DNA from: Candidatus Methylomicrobium oryzae
GTDB lineage: Bacteria; Pseudomonadota; Gammaproteobacteria; Methylococcales; Methylomonadaceae
NCBI RefSeq assembly: GCF_016745425.1
Contig: NZ_JAERVK010000008.1
Coordinates: forward strand, 62,001 to 126,000
Direction of reading: 5' to 3'
DNA: 64,000 nucleotides
Shown here: positions 49,415-63,473 of the stretch, one piece after another
Position numbering within the stretch: position 1 is the stretch's first letter
Layout of the letters: each line of letters opens with the position of its first letter
Translations under genes and position numbers: made by a program
The notes under the pieces: model-generated
Seen by the model: the letters and a program-made list of their open reading frames with translations, nothing else
What the model was told of the DNA's origin: nothing
Database searches by the model: none

Positions 49415-49516
49415 TTACCGGTGGATATTTACTGTCAAACCCTGAACGCGCCATTTCTTTTTCCGCCGGCGTTTCAAGCAGCTCGGTTTGATGGTGTCCG
49501 GAGGAAAATCGGTCAT
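49415..49516 (-). CDS. Tiny ORF after AlpA (33 aa)
   Basis: Reads MTDFPPDTIKPSCLKRRRKK, KWRVQGLTVNIHR and stop. Its ATG overlaps the end of the repaired AlpA frame (ATGA at 49513-49516), as if translationally coupled. Basic and short; no known family. Low confidence. Confidence 0.3.
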   Translation of the reverse strand: MTDFPPDTIKPSCLKRRRKKKWRVQGLTVNIHR

Positions 49517-49777
49517 TGTTCACCCTCCCCGATCTCCTCAAGCATTTTCCGGATTTGCTTGACGTCCCAAACGCGCGTTTTGGGGCGTCAACAGCTTGTC
49601 CGGCGGATAACGGCCGTCTTTCACGCCGTTATAAAAAGAGGTTTTCGAGATTTGCAGGACAGCCAGAACGGAAGGCAGCCTGGCAAAGCCTTCTTCCGGC
49701 AGCGGGGCAGGTTTATAGGTGATTTTTTGGCGGGTCTTGGCGGGTTTTGTTTGCCTATTGGCGTCTTTCGCTATCAT
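49513..49777 (-). pseudogene. AlpA-family regulator, one-base frameshift
   Basis: From ATG 49777 the frame reads EEGFARLPSVLAVLQISKTS, FYNGVKDGRYPPDKLLTP, the MerR-like helix-turn-helix of AlpA excision/integrase activators. After LLTP the frame turns into QNARLGRQANPENA and stops at 49538. Removing one C from the CCCC before AAAACGCG restores the expected KTRVWDVKQIRKMLEEIGEG to the stop at 49513-49515. It is either a real frameshift mutation or an assembly error in a homopolymer. AlpA would control excision of the island with the integrase at 50-51 kb. Confidence 0.7.
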
Positions 49778-49806
49778 CAGTTGCGGCTCCTTGAACCGTG
49801 TTGAAC

Positions 49807-49834
49807 GATGATAGGTATTAGATGATAGGTATTA
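49807..49834. repeat. Tandem 14-bp direct repeat GATGATAGGTATTA
   Basis: Two perfect adjacent copies, 49807-49820 and 49821-49834, 30 bp upstream of the AlpA-type start on the minus strand. The position in the promoter region suggests an operator. The rest of the gap to the integrase stop (49835-50161) holds no recognisable gene. Confidence 0.6.
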
Positions 49835-50161
49835 TCTAGAAGACCTTTCTCATTTTCCCGGTGAAAATGAGAAAATTTTACGATTAAGCGACTTACTTGA
49901 TTTAGAGCGGGTCAGTCTTGCCTAAAAGTGTAAAATCCGGACCTGATCAGACAGATTTTAATTTGAGCGACAACACAGTCTGACATCGAATGCCTCAGTT
50001 CGACCCTAAGGCGACATAGATTTACACAATAACTGTGGTAAGAGTTAGGTATTAAGCCCTCATTCAAAATTTAGGTGCAATTAGGTAATGCCAGGAAGAC
50101 AGCTATGCATACAAATTAAGTCACTTACAATACCAACACAGCGGTACGCTTTTGGCCGAAC

Positions 50162-51421
50162 TCAGCCAGTAACCAATTTTTTAAACGTAATCACTTCGGC
50201 ACCACTCTTTAATCCATCCAAATAATCCGCCCAAGCCTGCATCATGCGCCGGCGCTCTTCCAGATATTGCGCCCGATTGTAGGCGGCCCGCACCTGATCC
50301 CTTGGCATATGGCATAATTGCCGCTCGATCGCGTCCGGGCTCCAGCCTTGCTCATTCAACAGCGTTGACGCCATGCCTCGGAATCCGTGCGCCGTCATCG
50401 TATCGCTGTCATAGCCCATCGTCAGCAACGCCGTTCTGATCGTATTTTCGGACATAGGCCGATGATCGCTACGACTCGATGGGAAGACGTAGCGACCGGC
50501 TCCGGTCACGGGCTTGACGGATTCCAAAATAGCGATCGCTTGCGTTGACAGCGGGACAAGATGCAAGGCGCTGGTTTTGGTGATATACGGCCGCCATTCA
50601 CGCGCAGCCAGGTCGACATCTTTCCACTCCATTTGCCGAATTTCGCCGGGGCGTTGAAACAACAACGGCGATATCTTTAAGGCGCACTGCACCACAAAAG
50701 TGCCTTGATAGCCGTCGATGCTGCGCATCAATTGTCCGACTGCTTTCGGATCGGTCAGCGCGGCCCTGTGTTTTACCTTTGTGGCCGGGATCTGTTTGGC
50801 GACTGCTTGCGCCGGGTCATAGTCGGTAAATCCATGCGCGATAGCATAGGCGAAAGCCGCGCTGATTTCGCTGCGGATGCGGTGGGCGGTTTCCAGCTTT
50901 CCGGATTCGGTCAGCGGTTTGATGATTTCGTAAACGTGCGGCGATTTGACTTCACTGATCGCCATGCGGCCGATTGCCGGGAAGACGTAGATTTCAAAGT
51001 TGCGGATTTTCTTTTGATGGGTCGCTGTATTGACGGTATGCCCGACTGACGCCAGCCAATCGCGGGTAATATGCTCGAAGCTGTTCAGAATCGGCAGACC
51101 TGCCTCAAGGCGTTTTTGATTCTCGGCCTTGATCTGTTTGGCGGCCTTGGCTTCCTTGCGGGTGTCACTGGGATCGATGCCGCTGGCGACTTTGGTACGG
51201 GCATCTTCGGCCTTGCGGCGGGCGTCGGCAAGTCCGGTAGCCGGATAAATACCCAGTGACAAAGTTTTGCGCTTACCGTCGATAGAGTAATCCAAACGCC
51301 ACCATTTCGCGCCGGTCGGCTTGACCAGTAAATACAGCCCATTGCCGTCATTTAGCCGTTTGTCTTTATCGCCGGGTTTGGCATTGCTCACGGTCGTGGG
51401 TTTCAGTAACTCTTTCGCCAT
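50162..51421 (-). CDS. int: P4-type tyrosine-recombinase integrase
   Basis: A 419-residue integrase. The open frame reaches 51670, but ATG 51421 gives MAKELLKPTTVSNAKPGDKD, the usual start of P4-like integrases, with the DUF4102-type N-terminal domain (LNDGNGLYLLVKPTGAKWWR) first. An arm/core-binding SAM-like domain follows (about 120-220), then the catalytic domain. The catalytic set is Arg in LFQRPGEIRQMEWKDV, His-x-x-Arg in TAHGFRGMASTLLNEQG, His in RQLCHMPRD and Tyr in RAAYNRAQY. It is read away from the tRNA-Leu gene that these integrases use as target. Confidence 0.94.
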   Translation of the reverse strand: MAKELLKPTTVSNAKPGDKDKRLNDGNGLYLLVKPTGAKWWRLDYSIDGKRKTLSLGIYPATGLADARRKAEDARTKVASGIDPSDTRKEAKAAKQIKAENQKRLEAGLPILNSFEHITRDWLASVGHTVNTATHQKKIRNFEIYVFPAIGRMAISEVKSPHVYEIIKPLTESGKLETAHRIRSEISAAFAYAIAHGFTDYDPAQAVAKQIPATKVKHRAALTDPKAVGQLMRSIDGYQGTFVVQCALKISPLLFQRPGEIRQMEWKDVDLAAREWRPYITKTSALHLVPLSTQAIAILESVKPVTGAGRYVFPSSRSDHRPMSENTIRTALLTMGYDSDTMTAHGFRGMASTLLNEQGWSPDAIERQLCHMPRDQVRAAYNRAQYLEERRRMMQAWADYLDGLKSGAEVITFKKLVTG

Positions 51422-51423
51422 TT

Positions 51424-51610
51424 TGCAGTAACTCCATCCAAAAATTGCAGTAACTCTGCTTTTAAAGAGGCTGTAGCGCCGCTTTGTGAAATGCGGCAAT
51501 TGACTGGATCGGGCGAGGCGTGCAGTAACTTTTCGGTCATTTGCAGTAACTCGTTCAAAAAATGCAGTAACTTTTGCGGGGCCGTCAGGTGTTACTGTAA
51601 ATGTTACTGC
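51424..51610. repeat. Iterated GCAGTAAC motif upstream of int
   Basis: TGCAGTAACT occurs at 51424-51433, 51446-51455, 51521-51530, 51542-51551 and 51563-51572, with the same motif inverted at 51603-51610 (GTTACTGC) and a relative at 51591-51600. They fill the space between the integrase start and the tRNA-Leu terminator, where arm-type integrase or AlpA sites are expected. Confidence 0.6.
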
Positions 51611-51657
51611 TTTTTTTGTCGAATGTGGCTGGATTTGGTTGCACTTCTTCGGACAAT

Positions 51658-51693
51658 AAAAAACCCGCAAAGCCTTGCGGCTCGCGGGTTTTT
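51658..51693 (-). terminator. Terminator after tRNA-Leu
   Basis: ACCCGC (51663-51668) pairs with GCGGGT (51684-51689) around a second small stem, with T-runs on both sides. It ends the secG/tRNA-Leu transcript on the minus strand. Confidence 0.75.
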
Positions 51694-51724
51694 ATACTTC
51701 TTTGGTTTTCTTCAAACCTTCAAT

Positions 51725-51809
51725 TGGTGCCGATGGTCGGATTTGAACCGACACGACTTGCGTCACCACCCCCTCAAGATGGCGTGTCTACCAATTTCAC
51801 CACATCGGC
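51725..51809 (-). tRNA. leuU: tRNA-Leu (GAG)
   Basis: An 85-nt gene read on the minus strand. Acceptor stem GCCGATG pairs with CATCGGC, then A and encoded CCA. The anticodon loop CTTGAGG holds GAG; the long variable arm marks a class II tRNA; the T-loop is GGTTCAAATCC. It is the usual last member of the glmM-tpiA-secG block and the probable target of the adjacent integrase. Confidence 0.95.
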
Positions 51810-51832
51810 AAATATTTCTATTCTAAAAAAGC

Positions 51833-52306
51833 CTATTTCTTTTCAGCAGTCTTAGACTCTTCTTTTTTCGGTTCAGCGACTGGTACTGCTTCTTTAGAAG
51901 CCGTGTCAGCAGCCGGCACTTCCGCTGCCGGTTGAACTGGTGGCGCCGATACTGTATCAGCTGCCTGCTTAGGCACGGCAGGAACTTCAGCATCGACTTT
52001 TGCACCTTCGACATCCGGCAAAATCTGGCTTCCTTTATCGCTGGCAGCCTCGCTCATGATATCGGTCGTGCCGCCGCGGTGACCATTGAATACGGCAAGA
52101 CCGAGACTGGTCGTAAAAAACAGCGTAGCCAAAATAGCGGTCGTTCTGGACAGGAACGAGGCAGCGCCTTGAGCGCCAAAAACCGAACCCGAGGCGCCGG
52201 TTCCGAATGCCGCACCGGCATCGGCGCCCTTACCTTGCTGCATCAGCACCAGGCCAATGATGCCCAATCCTAGCAAGACATGAATTATTATAATAGCCTG
52301 ATACAT
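51833..52306 (-). CDS. secG: Protein-export membrane protein SecG
   Basis: A 157-residue subunit of the SecYEG translocon with two membrane helices (IIIIHVLLGLGIIGLVLMQQ, and FLSRTTAILATLFFTTSLGL) joined by the conserved GKGADAGAAFGTGASGSVFG. The C-terminal Ala/Pro/Glu/Lys tail (about 80-157) makes it longer than the 110 residues of E. coli. It lies 16 bp after tpiA and before tRNA-Leu. Confidence 0.93.
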   Translation of the reverse strand: MYQAIIIIHVLLGLGIIGLVLMQQGKGADAGAAFGTGASGSVFGAQGAASFLSRTTAILATLFFTTSLGLAVFNGHRGGTTDIMSEAASDKGSQILPDVEGAKVDAEVPAVPKQAADTVSAPPVQPAAEVPAADTASKEAVPVAEPKKEESKTAEKK

Positions 52307-52322
52307 AGAAAGTCTAAACTTC

Positions 52323-53069
52323 TTAAATCGAGTGATAAATCTTCAGGAAAGAATCGGCATCCAGAGAGGCCCCGCCGATCAATCCGCCATCGATGTCGGG
52401 CATCGCAAAGAGGCCTTTGGCATTATCCGGTTTGCAGCTTCCGCCGTATAAAATCTGCAATTTGGCTGCAATATCTTGATTTTGCTTTGCGAAATAGTTA
52501 CGGATATAGGCATGGACTTCCTGCGCCTGATCATCGGTCGCCGTTTTGCCGGTGCCGATAGCCCAAACGGGCTCGTAAGCGATGACCGCACCATGAAAAG
52601 CTTCAATGCCGGCGGCTTTGATTACCGCATCGAGCTGTTCGTCAATAACGCCGAAAGTTTCGTTCCGCTCGCGTTGCTCCAGCGTTTCTCCGACGCATAA
52701 AACCGGTACGATATTTTGCGTTTGCGCTTGTATAAACCGCGCCGCGACGGATTCGTTGGTATCGCCGTAGTAGCTGCGTCTTTCGGAATGGCCGACGATC
52801 GCATATTTGCAGCCGAATTCGGCCAGCATCGCGGCGGATACTTCGCCGGTATAGGCGCCGGAAGCCTTGTCGGCAATATTTTGAGAGCCTAACGCCAGAC
52901 GGGTTTCTTTGACAAGTTCACTGACGGACGGAATCTGAACATAAGGCACACAAACTGCAATGTCGCCCTCGGTATTGCCAAGGCCGGCCAGGATGCCTTC
53001 CACGAGCGATTTTGCGCTGGCGAGCGTGCCATTCATTTTCCAATTGCCAACAACCAGAGACCGACGCAT
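52323..53069 (-). CDS. tpiA: Triosephosphate isomerase
   Basis: A 248-residue TIM-barrel enzyme interconverting dihydroxyacetone phosphate and glyceraldehyde 3-phosphate. Key residues are Asn/Lys in VVGNWKMNG, His in VGHSERR, Glu in VIAYEPVWAIGTGK and the phosphate loop ILYGGSCKPDNA. ATG 53069 (MRRSLVVGNWKMNG) has GAGAGGG upstream; the longer TTG start would be poor. It lies between glmM and secG, as in pseudomonads. Confidence 0.95.
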   Translation of the reverse strand: MRRSLVVGNWKMNGTLASAKSLVEGILAGLGNTEGDIAVCVPYVQIPSVSELVKETRLALGSQNIADKASGAYTGEVSAAMLAEFGCKYAIVGHSERRSYYGDTNESVAARFIQAQTQNIVPVLCVGETLEQRERNETFGVIDEQLDAVIKAAGIEAFHGAVIAYEPVWAIGTGKTATDDQAQEVHAYIRNYFAKQNQDIAAKLQILYGGSCKPDNAKGLFAMPDIDGGLIGGASLDADSFLKIYHSI

Positions 53070-53124
53070 TGTTTTCCCTCTCAAAGAACTAAATCGCGCA
53101 TGATAAAGGAAACCTGATCATTTT

Positions 53125-54465
53125 TCAAGCCCGAAGAGAACTTCTGACCGCGTCGGCCAGTTCATTAGCGTAGGCGTTGACCGTATCCTCATAACGGCCC
53201 TCGACCATCACCCGGATCAGTGGTTCTGTCCCCGAAGCTCTCAGCAATACCCTGCCCTCGTTGCCAAGCTTCTGCTCGACGGCCTTGACCGCTTTTTGAA
53301 TCGGCTCGCAGTGAGCCGGATTAATCTTTTCCTCGATTTTTACATTGATCAGAACCTGCGGAAACTTCTGCATGCCGGACTTTAACTCGTACAGTGTCTG
53401 CCCGCTGCTGTGCATTTCTGCAAGCACCTGCAGGGCTGATATGATGCCGTCACCGGTAGTGGTCCGGTCCAGACAGATGATATGGCCGGAGCCTTCACCA
53501 CCGAGTATGCCTTCGTTTTCTGTCAGCATTTCCATCACATAGCGGTCGCCGACATTTGCTCGCAACAGCTTAACGCCGAGATGCCTCAGGCCGATTTCCA
53601 TGCCTAAGTTGGTCATTAGCGTGCCGACGACCGGTCCATAGAGCAATCCTTGCTGAAGGCGGGATTTGGCGATAATGTAAATCAGTTCGTCACCGTCAAC
53701 GATTTCGCCTTTATGGTCGACCATAATCAGCCGGTCGCCGTCGCCGTCCAAGGCGATTCCCAAATCGGCCTGCTGCGCCAATACGGCTTGCGCGAGTTTT
53801 TCAGGCTGCGTCGCCCCGCATTCGTCATTGATATTCAGCCCGTTAGGGTCCCCTCCGATGACAGTGACTTCGGCACCGACTTCGCGGAAGACATGCGGCG
53901 CGACATGATAAGTCGCGCCGTGCGCGCAGTCGATCACGATTTTCAGGCCTTTAAAATCGAGCTTGGTGGGTATGGTGGCCTTACAAAATTCGATATAGCG
54001 GCCGACGGCATCGACCTGACGTTTAGCCTTGCCGAGGCTCGACGAATCGACTGTCGTCATCGGCGAATCCAGATAATACTCGATCTGCTCCTCGATTTCG
54101 TCCGGCAGCTTGGTCCCGTTCACGGAAAAGAACTTTACGCCGTTGTCGTAATATGGATTGTGCGACGCGCTGATCACAATCCCGGCTTTGGCGCGCAAGG
54201 TGCGCGTCAGATAGGCAATACCCGGCGTCGGCATCGGTCCTAACAAGCGGGTACCTACCCCAGCCGCCGTCAAACCCGATTCGATCGCCGATTCGAACAT
54301 ATAACCGGAAATGCGCGTATCCTTACCGACCAGTACGAAACCGGAACCTTCGTTCGCGAATACCTTGCCGGCCGCCCATCCCAGCTTCAAAAAAAAATCC
54401 GGCGTAATCGGATAATTACCGACCGTGCCTCGAATCCCATCGGTGCCAAAATATTTCTTTGCCAT
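53125..54465 (-). CDS. glmM: Phosphoglucosamine mutase
   Basis: A 446-residue enzyme making glucosamine 1-phosphate for peptidoglycan and LPS. Phosphoserine loop [15 protein letters not shown], metal loop [15 protein letters not shown], sugar loop [19 protein letters not shown] and phosphate site [15 protein letters not shown] are all present. It is separated from ftsH by only 161 bp with a terminator; folP, found there in many relatives, is absent. Confidence 0.96.
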   Translation of the reverse strand: MAKKYFGTDGIRGTVGNYPITPDFFLKLGWAAGKVFANEGSGFVLVGKDTRISGYMFESAIESGLTAAGVGTRLLGPMPTPGIAYLTRTLRAKAGIVISASHNPYYDNGVKFFSVNGTKLPDEIEEQIEYYLDSPMTTVDSSSLGKAKRQVDAVGRYIEFCKATIPTKLDFKGLKIVIDCAHGATYHVAPHVFREVGAEVTVIGGDPNGLNINDECGATQPEKLAQAVLAQQADLGIALDGDGDRLIMVDHKGEIVDGDELIYIIAKSRLQQGLLYGPVVGTLMTNLGMEIGLRHLGVKLLRANVGDRYVMEMLTENEGILGGEGSGHIICLDRTTTGDGIISALQVLAEMHSSGQTLYELKSGMQKFPQVLINVKIEEKINPAHCEPIQKAVKAVEQKLGNEGRVLLRASGTEPLIRVMVEGRYEDTVNAYANELADAVRSSLRA

Positions 54466-54549
54466 GTTCTACATTTCTTTGTGAGAATCATTCGAGATTA
54501 GCGAACGCGTTGCGTTTGCCATTAAAAAATCCATTCGGTTCCGGTTTGC

Positions 54550-54591
54550 GCAAAAAAGAAAGGGGAGGCTCCACAGGGCTGGCGCCTCCCC
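54550..54591 (-). terminator. Rho-independent terminator of ftsH
   Basis: GGGGAGGC (54562-54569) pairs with GCCTCCCC (54584-54591). On the minus strand it is followed by TTTCTTTTTT. It lies 36 bp after the ftsH stop and separates ftsH from glmM. Confidence 0.88.
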
Positions 54592-54626
54592 CTGATTTGT
54601 CAAATATTAGCGCGGATAGGCAAGGC

Positions 54627-56549
<1,923 letters not shown>

Positions 56550-56720
56550 TTTACACGACCTGGGCCCTTATGGCTCTCGTAATATACTTAGACATCATTA
56601 TAACAGCAGAATAACGGCAGAGCCCCACATTGGCTGCCGATATTTCCTGTGTCGGCAGCATCACGAGCGGTTTGGGTCTGTTTTCTGTTATCAGTTGGGA
56701 ATAATGGGGGTCCTTTCTCT

Positions 56721-57338
56721 CTATTTAAAGCCCCGCGCGAGCAAATAAACTTCATTGCTGCGAGGACGCGAGGCTTTCGGTTTTCTGATCAGCACCTTGG
56801 AAAACGATTGCTGCACTTGCTTGCAATAGGTCTCGAAACCCTCACCCTGGAACAACTTGACCAGAAAGGCGCCGTCTTTTGCAAGCACCGACTGCGCCAT
56901 TTCCAGCGCCAGTTCGCCGAGATAGAGAGAGCGAGGCTGATCGACGCCCTTGCTGCCGCTCATGTTCGGCGCCATGTCCGACATCACCAGATCGACGCGC
57001 TTGCCTTCGAGCACCTGCATCAATTGATCGAATACCGCCTGTTCGCGAAAATCGCCCTGAATGAATTCGACACCAACAATCGGCTCCATTTCCAGAATAT
57101 CCAGCGCGATAATCTGGCATTGGTCGCCGAGAAGCTGTTTGGCGTACTGAGACCAACCGCCCGGCGCCGCGCCGAGATCGACGATTCGCATACCCGGCTT
57201 CAGAATATGGTCTTTGTCCTGAATTTCCTTCAGTTTAAAAACCGCGCGCGAACGATAACCGAGCTTCTGAGCCATTTTGACGTATTCGTCGTCGAAATGT
57301 TCCTGCATCCAGCGGGTGCTGCTTTTTGTTCGGGCCAT
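56721..57338 (-). CDS. rlmE: 23S rRNA (uridine-2'-O)-methyltransferase
   Basis: A 205-residue FtsJ/RrmJ-type enzyme that methylates U2552 of 23S rRNA. SAM motif [20 protein letters not shown] and the catalytic K-D-K-E tetrad (Lys near KSSTRW...[11 protein letters not shown], Asp in VMSDMAPN, Lys in [10 protein letters not shown], Glu after) are in place. It is divergent from yhbY and probably cotranscribed with ftsH, 171 bp downstream. Confidence 0.94.
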   Translation of the reverse strand: MARTKSSTRWMQEHFDDEYVKMAQKLGYRSRAVFKLKEIQDKDHILKPGMRIVDLGAAPGGWSQYAKQLLGDQCQIIALDILEMEPIVGVEFIQGDFREQAVFDQLMQVLEGKRVDLVMSDMAPNMSGSKGVDQPRSLYLGELALEMAQSVLAKDGAFLVKLFQGEGFETYCKQVQQSFSKVLIRKPKASRPRSNEVYLLARGFK

Positions 57339-57387
57339 AACAGAATGATTTCGTGTAAAATAAATATTTTTGTTTTAGGAAAACTGA

Positions 57388-57717
57388 GTGGACTCAACGG
57401 ATAAGAAACGGCTCCGGGCCGAAGCGCACAGCCATAAGCCGGTAATCATGATCGGGCAAGCCGGACTATCGCCTGCCGTATTGGCCGAGATCGAAATTGC
57501 GCTCGATTGTCACGAATTGCTAAAAGTCAGAATACGGGCCGAACGGGAAGACCGCAAAACGATCGGTGACGAAATTGTCGCCGCGACAGGAGCTGAACTG
57601 ATTCAAATGATCGGGCAGATCGCCGTCCTATATCGACCCAATCCTGAAAAGAGGATTAAAAAAGCGGCACCCCCTAAAAAACCGAAGCCTAAAAAGGCTT
57701 TTAATCACCGCCGGTAA
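57388..57717 (+). CDS. yhbY: RNA-binding protein YhbY (CRM domain)
   Basis: A 109-residue protein starting with GTG 57388. CRM domain: LRAEAHSHKPVIMIGQAGLS, LAEIEIALDCHELLKVRIRA, and TGAELIQMIGQIAVLYRPNP with the GxxG loop. A basic Lys/Pro tail follows (KKAAPPKKPKPKKAFNHRR). It associates with pre-50S ribosomes. The arrangement yhbY divergent from rlmE is conserved. Confidence 0.92.
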   Translation: MDSTDKKRLRAEAHSHKPVIMIGQAGLSPAVLAEIEIALDCHELLKVRIRAEREDRKTIGDEIVAATGAELIQMIGQIAVLYRPNPEKRIKKAAPPKKPKPKKAFNHRR

Positions 57718-57720
57718 AAC

Positions 57721-57752
57721 CAAGGTTCAAGGTCCACGTCCCTTGAACCTTG
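57721..57752. terminator. Bidirectional hairpin between yhbY and greA
   Basis: CAAGGTTCAAGG (57721-57732) and CCTTGAACCTTG (57741-57752) are perfect 12-bp arms with an 8-bp loop, in the gap of two convergent genes. There is no strong T-run, so termination strength is uncertain. Confidence 0.6.
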
Positions 57753-57761
57753 TATCCGCAT

Positions 57762-58241
57762 TTAGATATATTCAACCGAAATAATTTCATACTCGACATT
57801 GCCGCTCGGCGCCTTCACCGTCACGACATCGCCGGTTTCTTTTCCGATCAGGGCACGGGCAATCGGCGAACCGATCGAAATGCGGCCTTCCTTGATGTTG
57901 GCTTCATCTTCGCCGACGATTTGGTAAGTCACTGTTTTGCCGGAATCGAGATCCTCGATTTCGACAGTCGCACCGAACACGACCTTGCCGTTCGGATCGA
58001 GCTTGGTCACGTCGATAACCTGCGCATTCGACAGTTTCGCCTCGATTTCCTTGATTCGGCCTTCCGCAAAGCTTTGCTGTTCGCGCGCCGCATGGTATTC
58101 GGCGTTTTCCTTAAGATCCCCGTGCTCGCGCGCAGTCGCAATCGCCTGAATGATACGCGGACGAATCACCGTTTTCAGTTCTTCCAATTCCGCGCGCAAC
58201 TTTTCCGCGCCTTTCACGGTAAGAGGTACTTTTGTAGTCAT
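57762..58241 (-). CDS. greA: Transcription elongation factor GreA
   Basis: A 159-residue factor: N-terminal coiled coil ([20 protein letters not shown] ... [12 protein letters not shown]), acidic tip near [12 protein letters not shown], and C-terminal FKBP-like domain with [20 protein letters not shown] and [20 protein letters not shown]. It rescues backtracked RNA polymerase. It lies downstream of carB on the same strand, 102 bp apart. Confidence 0.97.
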   Translation of the reverse strand: MTTKVPLTVKGAEKLRAELEELKTVIRPRIIQAIATAREHGDLKENAEYHAAREQQSFAEGRIKEIEAKLSNAQVIDVTKLDPNGKVVFGATVEIEDLDSGKTVTYQIVGEDEANIKEGRISIGSPIARALIGKETGDVVTVKAPSGNVEYEIISVEYI

Positions 58242-58343
58242 TTAATTTCCAACTCCAACATTTTTTATATTCCATTTTGGGGAATTCACAATTCACACGC
58301 GTCAAGGCCGGCCGCAAGGCACGCATTTGCGGCCGGAACAGGT

Positions 58344-61571
<3,228 letters not shown>

Positions 61572-61674
61572 GATTTAAAATCTAAGCTAAAGGCGCAAGT
61601 CCCAAGGCGAAGGAAAAAAGGTAGATCGAGTCAACCCTTTTAAACCTTTCGCCTTTGGCCTTTCGCCTGTATTT

Positions 61675-62796
61675 TTATTGATTCATTAACTCGATGAAGG
61701 CGTCGAATAACGGTTCGACATCGTGCGGTCCGGGGCTCGCCTCGGGATGACCCTGAAAACTGAACGCGGGACAATCGGTACGTGCAATTCCCTGCAGACT
61801 GCCGTCGAACAGCGAATAAAAAGTCGGTACCAGGTTGGGAGGCAGGCTGTTTTTATCGACCGCAAAACCGTGATTTTGGCTGCTGATCATCACCCGTCCC
61901 GTTGCGGCTTCCTGCACCGGATGGTTCGCGCCGTGATGCCCAAACTTCATTTTTTCGGTTTTCGCGCCGCTGGCCAAGGCCAATAACTGATGGCCGAGGC
62001 AAATGCCGAATACCGGCGTTTTGGTTTCGAGAATTTTCCGGATCGCTTCGATCGCGTAGGTGCACGGTTCCGGGTCTCCGGGACCGTTAGACAGGAAAAC
62101 GCCGTCCGGCTTCATTGCCAGCACGGTTTCGGCGGGCGTTTCGGCCGGCACCACCGTCACCCGACAGCCGCGGTTCGCGAGCAGGCGTAAAATATTGCGT
62201 TTCACGCCGAAGTCGTATGCGACTACATGCTTGGCCAGATTTTCGGCCTGGGCGTGCCCCTTGCCGAGCTGCCAGGTATTTTCGCTCCACTCGTAAGTTT
62301 CGGTGACCGATACCACCTTCGCCAGATCCATCCCTTTCAGGCCGGGAAAACTTTCGATCGCGGCTTTCGCGGCTTCGATGTCGGCAGTCTCGCCGGCAAC
62401 GATCGCACCGCGCTGAGCGCCTTTGTCGCGCAGCAGGCGGGTCAGTTTGCGCGTGTCGATATCGGCAATCGCGACCACCCGATTGGCCTCCAGGTACTGC
62501 TGCAAAGTCTGTTCGGAGCGAAAATTGCTCGCCAAAACAGGCAAATCCCGAATCACCAGACCGCTCGCGAACACCTGCGCGGACTCGTCGTCTTCGCTGT
62601 TGCAGCCGGTATTGCCAATATGCGGATAGGTCAATGTCACGATCTGCCGGGCATAAGAAGGATCGCTCAAAATCTCCTGATACCCTGTCATCGCGGTATT
62701 GAACACGACCTCGCCGACCGAACAGCCGCCGACGCCGATCGACGTTCCCTGAAATACTGTACCATCTTCCAAAACCAATAAAGCCGGTCTAGTCAA
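61675..62796 (-). CDS. carA: Carbamoyl-phosphate synthase, small (glutaminase) subunit
   Basis: A 373-residue subunit. The N-terminal domain ([20 protein letters not shown]) is followed by a class I glutaminase with nucleophile Cys in [17 protein letters not shown] and His/Glu in [18 protein letters not shown]. The open frame reaches a GTG at 62805, but TTG 62796 is preferred: GAGG lies 8 bp upstream and the product then aligns with E. coli [12 protein letters not shown]. It supplies ammonia to CarB. Confidence 0.95.
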   Translation of the reverse strand: MTRPALLVLEDGTVFQGTSIGVGGCSVGEVVFNTAMTGYQEILSDPSYARQIVTLTYPHIGNTGCNSEDDESAQVFASGLVIRDLPVLASNFRSEQTLQQYLEANRVVAIADIDTRKLTRLLRDKGAQRGAIVAGETADIEAAKAAIESFPGLKGMDLAKVVSVTETYEWSENTWQLGKGHAQAENLAKHVVAYDFGVKRNILRLLANRGCRVTVVPAETPAETVLAMKPDGVFLSNGPGDPEPCTYAIEAIRKILETKTPVFGICLGHQLLALASGAKTEKMKFGHHGANHPVQEAATGRVMISSQNHGFAVDKNSLPPNLVPTFYSLFDGSLQGIARTDCPAFSFQGHPEASPGPHDVEPLFDAFIELMNQ

Positions 62797-62818
62797 ACAC
62801 GTCACCTCTAAATGCGCA

Positions 62819-62851
62819 AAACGGGATGAATCCGTACGAACGCATCCCGTT
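62819..62851 (-). promoter_or_regulatory. Stem-loop in the carA leader
   Basis: AACGGGATG (62819-62828) pairs with CATCCCGTT (62843-62851); on the minus strand it is followed by TTTTGCG and lies 14-23 bp upstream of the carA start. It could be an attenuator-like element for pyrimidine or arginine control; I see no other upstream signal that decides this. Confidence 0.45.
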
Positions 62852-63062
62852 ACAAAATTGAAATCGTGTAATTTTACGAAATTATCGGGTTTTGGTCATT
62901 AACAATTTTGGGAAGAGGCGAATTTTCGGCGGATTGCCGCACTTTTATCTTTCGGCGGGCGACTCCGCTTTGAGGGTTTGACTTTTCAGGCGGCATCCAA
63001 CAGACTAGAGACCTGCAGGATGCTTGCCTCTCAAGTAAACCAAACCGGATAAGGAGGAAAAA

Positions 63063-63470
63063 ATGCCTGCCCCCTCCATCAAGATCTCGTTCCTTGTTTT
63101 GCTGCTACCGTCGCAAACTGCCTTTGCCGAAGATAATCCTTCTCGCTTGATACCGCCAGCCAGAGTAGACTGCTCTTACGATCATCTCACCAGCTATACG
63201 GGTAAAGTCGTCGAGTATCAACGCATGGCCGACCATACTGAACTGCACATCGCAACCGACTGGGGCACCCTTGAAACAGTCCGCCTACCCCATACCAAGC
63301 AGAAGGATTCCGCTGCTCTCTATCTGATCGAAGGAAAAACTTTTGAACCATCGGACTGGCAACGGGTAGAAATTTCCCCCGGCCGACTGCAGCAAGGAGT
63401 TCGAGCCGCTGCCTGGGTTTGCAGCGACAATCAATTACCTGTCATTGACTGGCTACCGCCGAAGGAATGA
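63063..63470 (+). CDS. Secreted hypothetical protein, 135 aa
   Basis: A strong AAGGAGG precedes the ATG by 6 bp. The signal peptide is KISFLVLLLPSQTAFAED. The mature part has two Cys (VDCSYDHL and WVCSDN), likely one disulfide, and reads like a small beta-rich domain (HTELHIATDWGTLETVRLPH). No family recognised. It lies between carA and a metalloprotease gene and converges with the latter, 4 bp apart. Confidence 0.7.
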   Translation: MPAPSIKISFLVLLLPSQTAFAEDNPSRLIPPARVDCSYDHLTSYTGKVVEYQRMADHTELHIATDWGTLETVRLPHTKQKDSAALYLIEGKTFEPSDWQRVEISPGRLQQGVRAAAWVCSDNQLPVIDWLPPKE

Positions 63471-63473
63471 ACT

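Noticed and set aside
43650-50161. Search for a second copy of the tRNA-Leu 3' end as the distal att site
   Set aside because: No clear copy of the tRNA end was seen, so the left border of the island stays undefined.
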